DNA from: Bradyrhizobium sp. SK17
Lineage (GTDB): Bacteria > Pseudomonadota > Alphaproteobacteria > Rhizobiales > Xanthobacteraceae
Direction: 5' to 3'
DNA: 64,000 nt
Assembly: GCF_002831585.1 (NCBI RefSeq)
Contig: NZ_CP025113.1
Span: 7,765,001-7,829,000 of the forward strand
Position 1 is the first letter of the stretch. Every line of letters starts with the position of its first letter. This document shows positions 62,861 through 64,000 of this stretch, in pieces. The notes beneath the pieces were generated by a model. That model saw only the letters and a list, made by a program, of their open reading frames with translations, was not told the DNA's origin and did no database searches. Both the position numbers and the translations under genes were made by a program.

Positions 62861-63760
62861 TCAGGCGACGCGGAGATCCCGAACGTCCGGATCATGATCC
62901 TCGATCGTGGCGCGGCGCATGTCGCGTCGATGATTTTCATCGAAGGGACGGCCCCGATGCAGTGTGCAGCGGTTGTCCCAGATCAGCAGATCGCCCTCTT
63001 CCCAGCGATGCGTGTAGACAAACTGAGGCTGGGTGGCGTGTTCGATGAGATCATGAATCAGCATGCGCCCTTCGGGAACAGGCCAGCCGATGATGTGCGA
63101 GGCATGGGACGCGAGATAGAGCGCCTTGCGTCCGCTTTCTGCGTGTACCCTCACCAGAGCACGATGAACTGGCGGAAGGGCCCGGCGCTCGTCCTCTGAG
63201 AAGTCGGTGAAGCCGAGCTTCGCGCGCGATGCGAAGATCGAGTGCTCTGCAACGAGTCCTTCGAGACGCGTCTTCATCGGCTCCGGCAACGTCTCATAGG
63301 CCGCGCGAGTGTCTACAAGCTGCGTTTCTCCGCCGATCGGACAAACGGAATGCGCATGCAGAAGGGAGTATTTGGCCGGCAAGCGCTTGAACGAGCTGTC
63401 GGTATGCCAAAGCTGGTTGCCGAGACCGAACATTCGACGGCGATCTGATTGCTCGAGCGGTTCGTTGCTCGCGCTCAGGTTCGAAACGTCGGCGAGCTGG
63501 CTGCTGATCCGGTCGCGGCTCGACGACGAAAGTACATTGTTGCTGCTCTCGAGTGGGCCGAAGCGCTCCGCGAAAGCGATCTGCTGGGCTTGGGTGAGTT
63601 TAGGTCCGCGGAAAAGCAACACAGCCCTTTCATTGAGAGCCTCCTTGATCTCGCCCAAGATCGCATCGTCGACAGACACCGAGAGGTCGACATTGCTGAC
63701 CTCTGCCACGAAGAGGGGATGCTTCGCCTGAATAGTCAGTGACATGTCGTTTCCACCCAT
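62861..63760 (-). CDS. TauD/TfdA-family 2-oxoglutarate dioxygenase
   Basis: A 299-aa Fe(II)/2-oxoglutarate oxygenase. The metal ligands are His119 and Asp121 (LWHTDSSF) and His268 (CTLHRGRPF). An Arg in HRRDMRRATIED probably binds 2-oxoglutarate. An ATG at 63745 is the alternative start. TauD relatives oxidise sulfonates, phenoxyacids and other acids. Its place in the operon supports a catabolic role. Confidence 0.92.
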   Translation of the reverse strand: MGGNDMSLTIQAKHPLFVAEVSNVDLSVSVDDAILGEIKEALNERAVLLFRGPKLTQAQQIAFAERFGPLESSNNVLSSSSRDRISSQLADVSNLSASNEPLEQSDRRRMFGLGNQLWHTDSSFKRLPAKYSLLHAHSVCPIGGETQLVDTRAAYETLPEPMKTRLEGLVAEHSIFASRAKLGFTDFSEDERRALPPVHRALVRVHAESGRKALYLASHASHIIGWPVPEGRMLIHDLIEHATQPQFVYTHRWEEGDLLIWDNRCTLHRGRPFDENHRRDMRRATIEDHDPDVRDLRVA

Positions 63761-63827
63761 TACTCGTTGCTGTTACCAGCAAGGCTAATGGCGCAGCCGC
63801 CGGTGGTGTAGGCTAGAAATTCGGGAT

Positions 63828-64000
63828 TTATCTTCCCGATCTCCGGGAAAAGCCCGGTCGTCCAGCCAGATGATCCAGGAGAAAACTGATGAAGGCCTCG
63901 CACTTGGCTGGGAGTTGTCCGCGGCGGTGCAACAGGTAGACAGGTTGTCGATAGGGATGTTGATAACCACGAAAGCGATCGAGGCAGGTCGTAAGCCGCC
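63828..64000 (-). CDS. LysR-family regulator, C-terminal end only
   Basis: The last 57 codons of a LysR-type regulator, cut by the window edge. The sequence RGYQHPYRQPVYLLHRRGQL and then PAKCEAFISFLLDHLAGRPG is typical of the LysR C-terminus. The stop codon is TAA at 63828-63830. It is on the same strand as, and upstream of, the catabolic genes and could regulate them. It was found by reading the frame that starts outside the window. Confidence 0.75.
   Translation of the reverse strand, partial: RLTTCLDRFRGYQHPYRQPVYLLHRRGQLPAKCEAFISFLLDHLAGRPGFSRRSGR

Overview
The window looks like a piece of an alphaproteobacterial chromosome, most probably Bradyrhizobium or a close relative. This is inferred from high GC with C/G-rich third positions, the PEP-CTERM anchor of the PEPxxWAMMMIGF type, the HGGxxxG small protein, an H-NS-like regulator, many small Bradyrhizobium-style hypothetical proteins, and a rhizobial intergenic repeat near 37.8 kb. 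No search could be run, so the species is not proven.

Layout. (1) 0-20.7 kb is a type II secretion (T2SS) region. It holds a Tat-exported glycoside-hydrolase-like protein (frameshifted), gspG, an orphan RND pump, a GT2 glycosyltransferase, then a tightly overlapping minus-strand run gspE-F-H-I-J-L-M-C-O, divergent gspK, and gspD with a small overlapping lipoprotein. (2) 20.7-33.4 kb is a surface-polysaccharide and small-protein region: an H-NS protein, a polyprenyl glycosylphosphotransferase, a cyclase-domain protein, and a wecB plus nfrB-like pair that could build an N-acetylmannosamine polymer. Around these lie several tiny proteins, three of which share a helical motif, an NYN-domain protein and an HGG-motif pair. 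(3) 33.5-36.3 kb has a PEP-CTERM protein with an odd tail, then a foreign-looking patch with tiny minus-strand genes and an antitoxin/Fic pair whose Fic gene carries an in-frame stop. (4) 36.5-47.7 kb is ordinary chromosome: a FabF-like synthase, TspO, AraC, TetR facing an MFS transporter across a double operator, and a five-gene transporter/oxidoreductase operon facing a MarR regulator across a palindrome.

(5) 47.7-64 kb appears to be an integrated island. A serine-recombinase remnant abuts the 3' half of a tRNA-Glu gene. On the other side of that half-tRNA come a tyrosine integrase, secreted cargo proteins (one frameshifted), an intact IS21-family element, and a minus-strand catabolic block: a branched-chain-type ABC importer with a fused LivM-LivG protein, a frameshifted enolase-superfamily dehydratase, a ThDP-dependent enzyme, a TauD-type dioxygenase and the C-terminal end of a LysR regulator. 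The geometry of the tRNA fragment places the island to the right, running past the window edge.

The most interesting points are the WecB/NfrB pair without the c-di-GMP receptor domain, the candidate pilotin at gspD, the family of three small helical proteins, the tRNA-Glu integration site and the stop-interrupted Fic toxin. Three genes carry single-base frameshifts, two of them at G/C homopolymers, so sequencing error should be excluded first.
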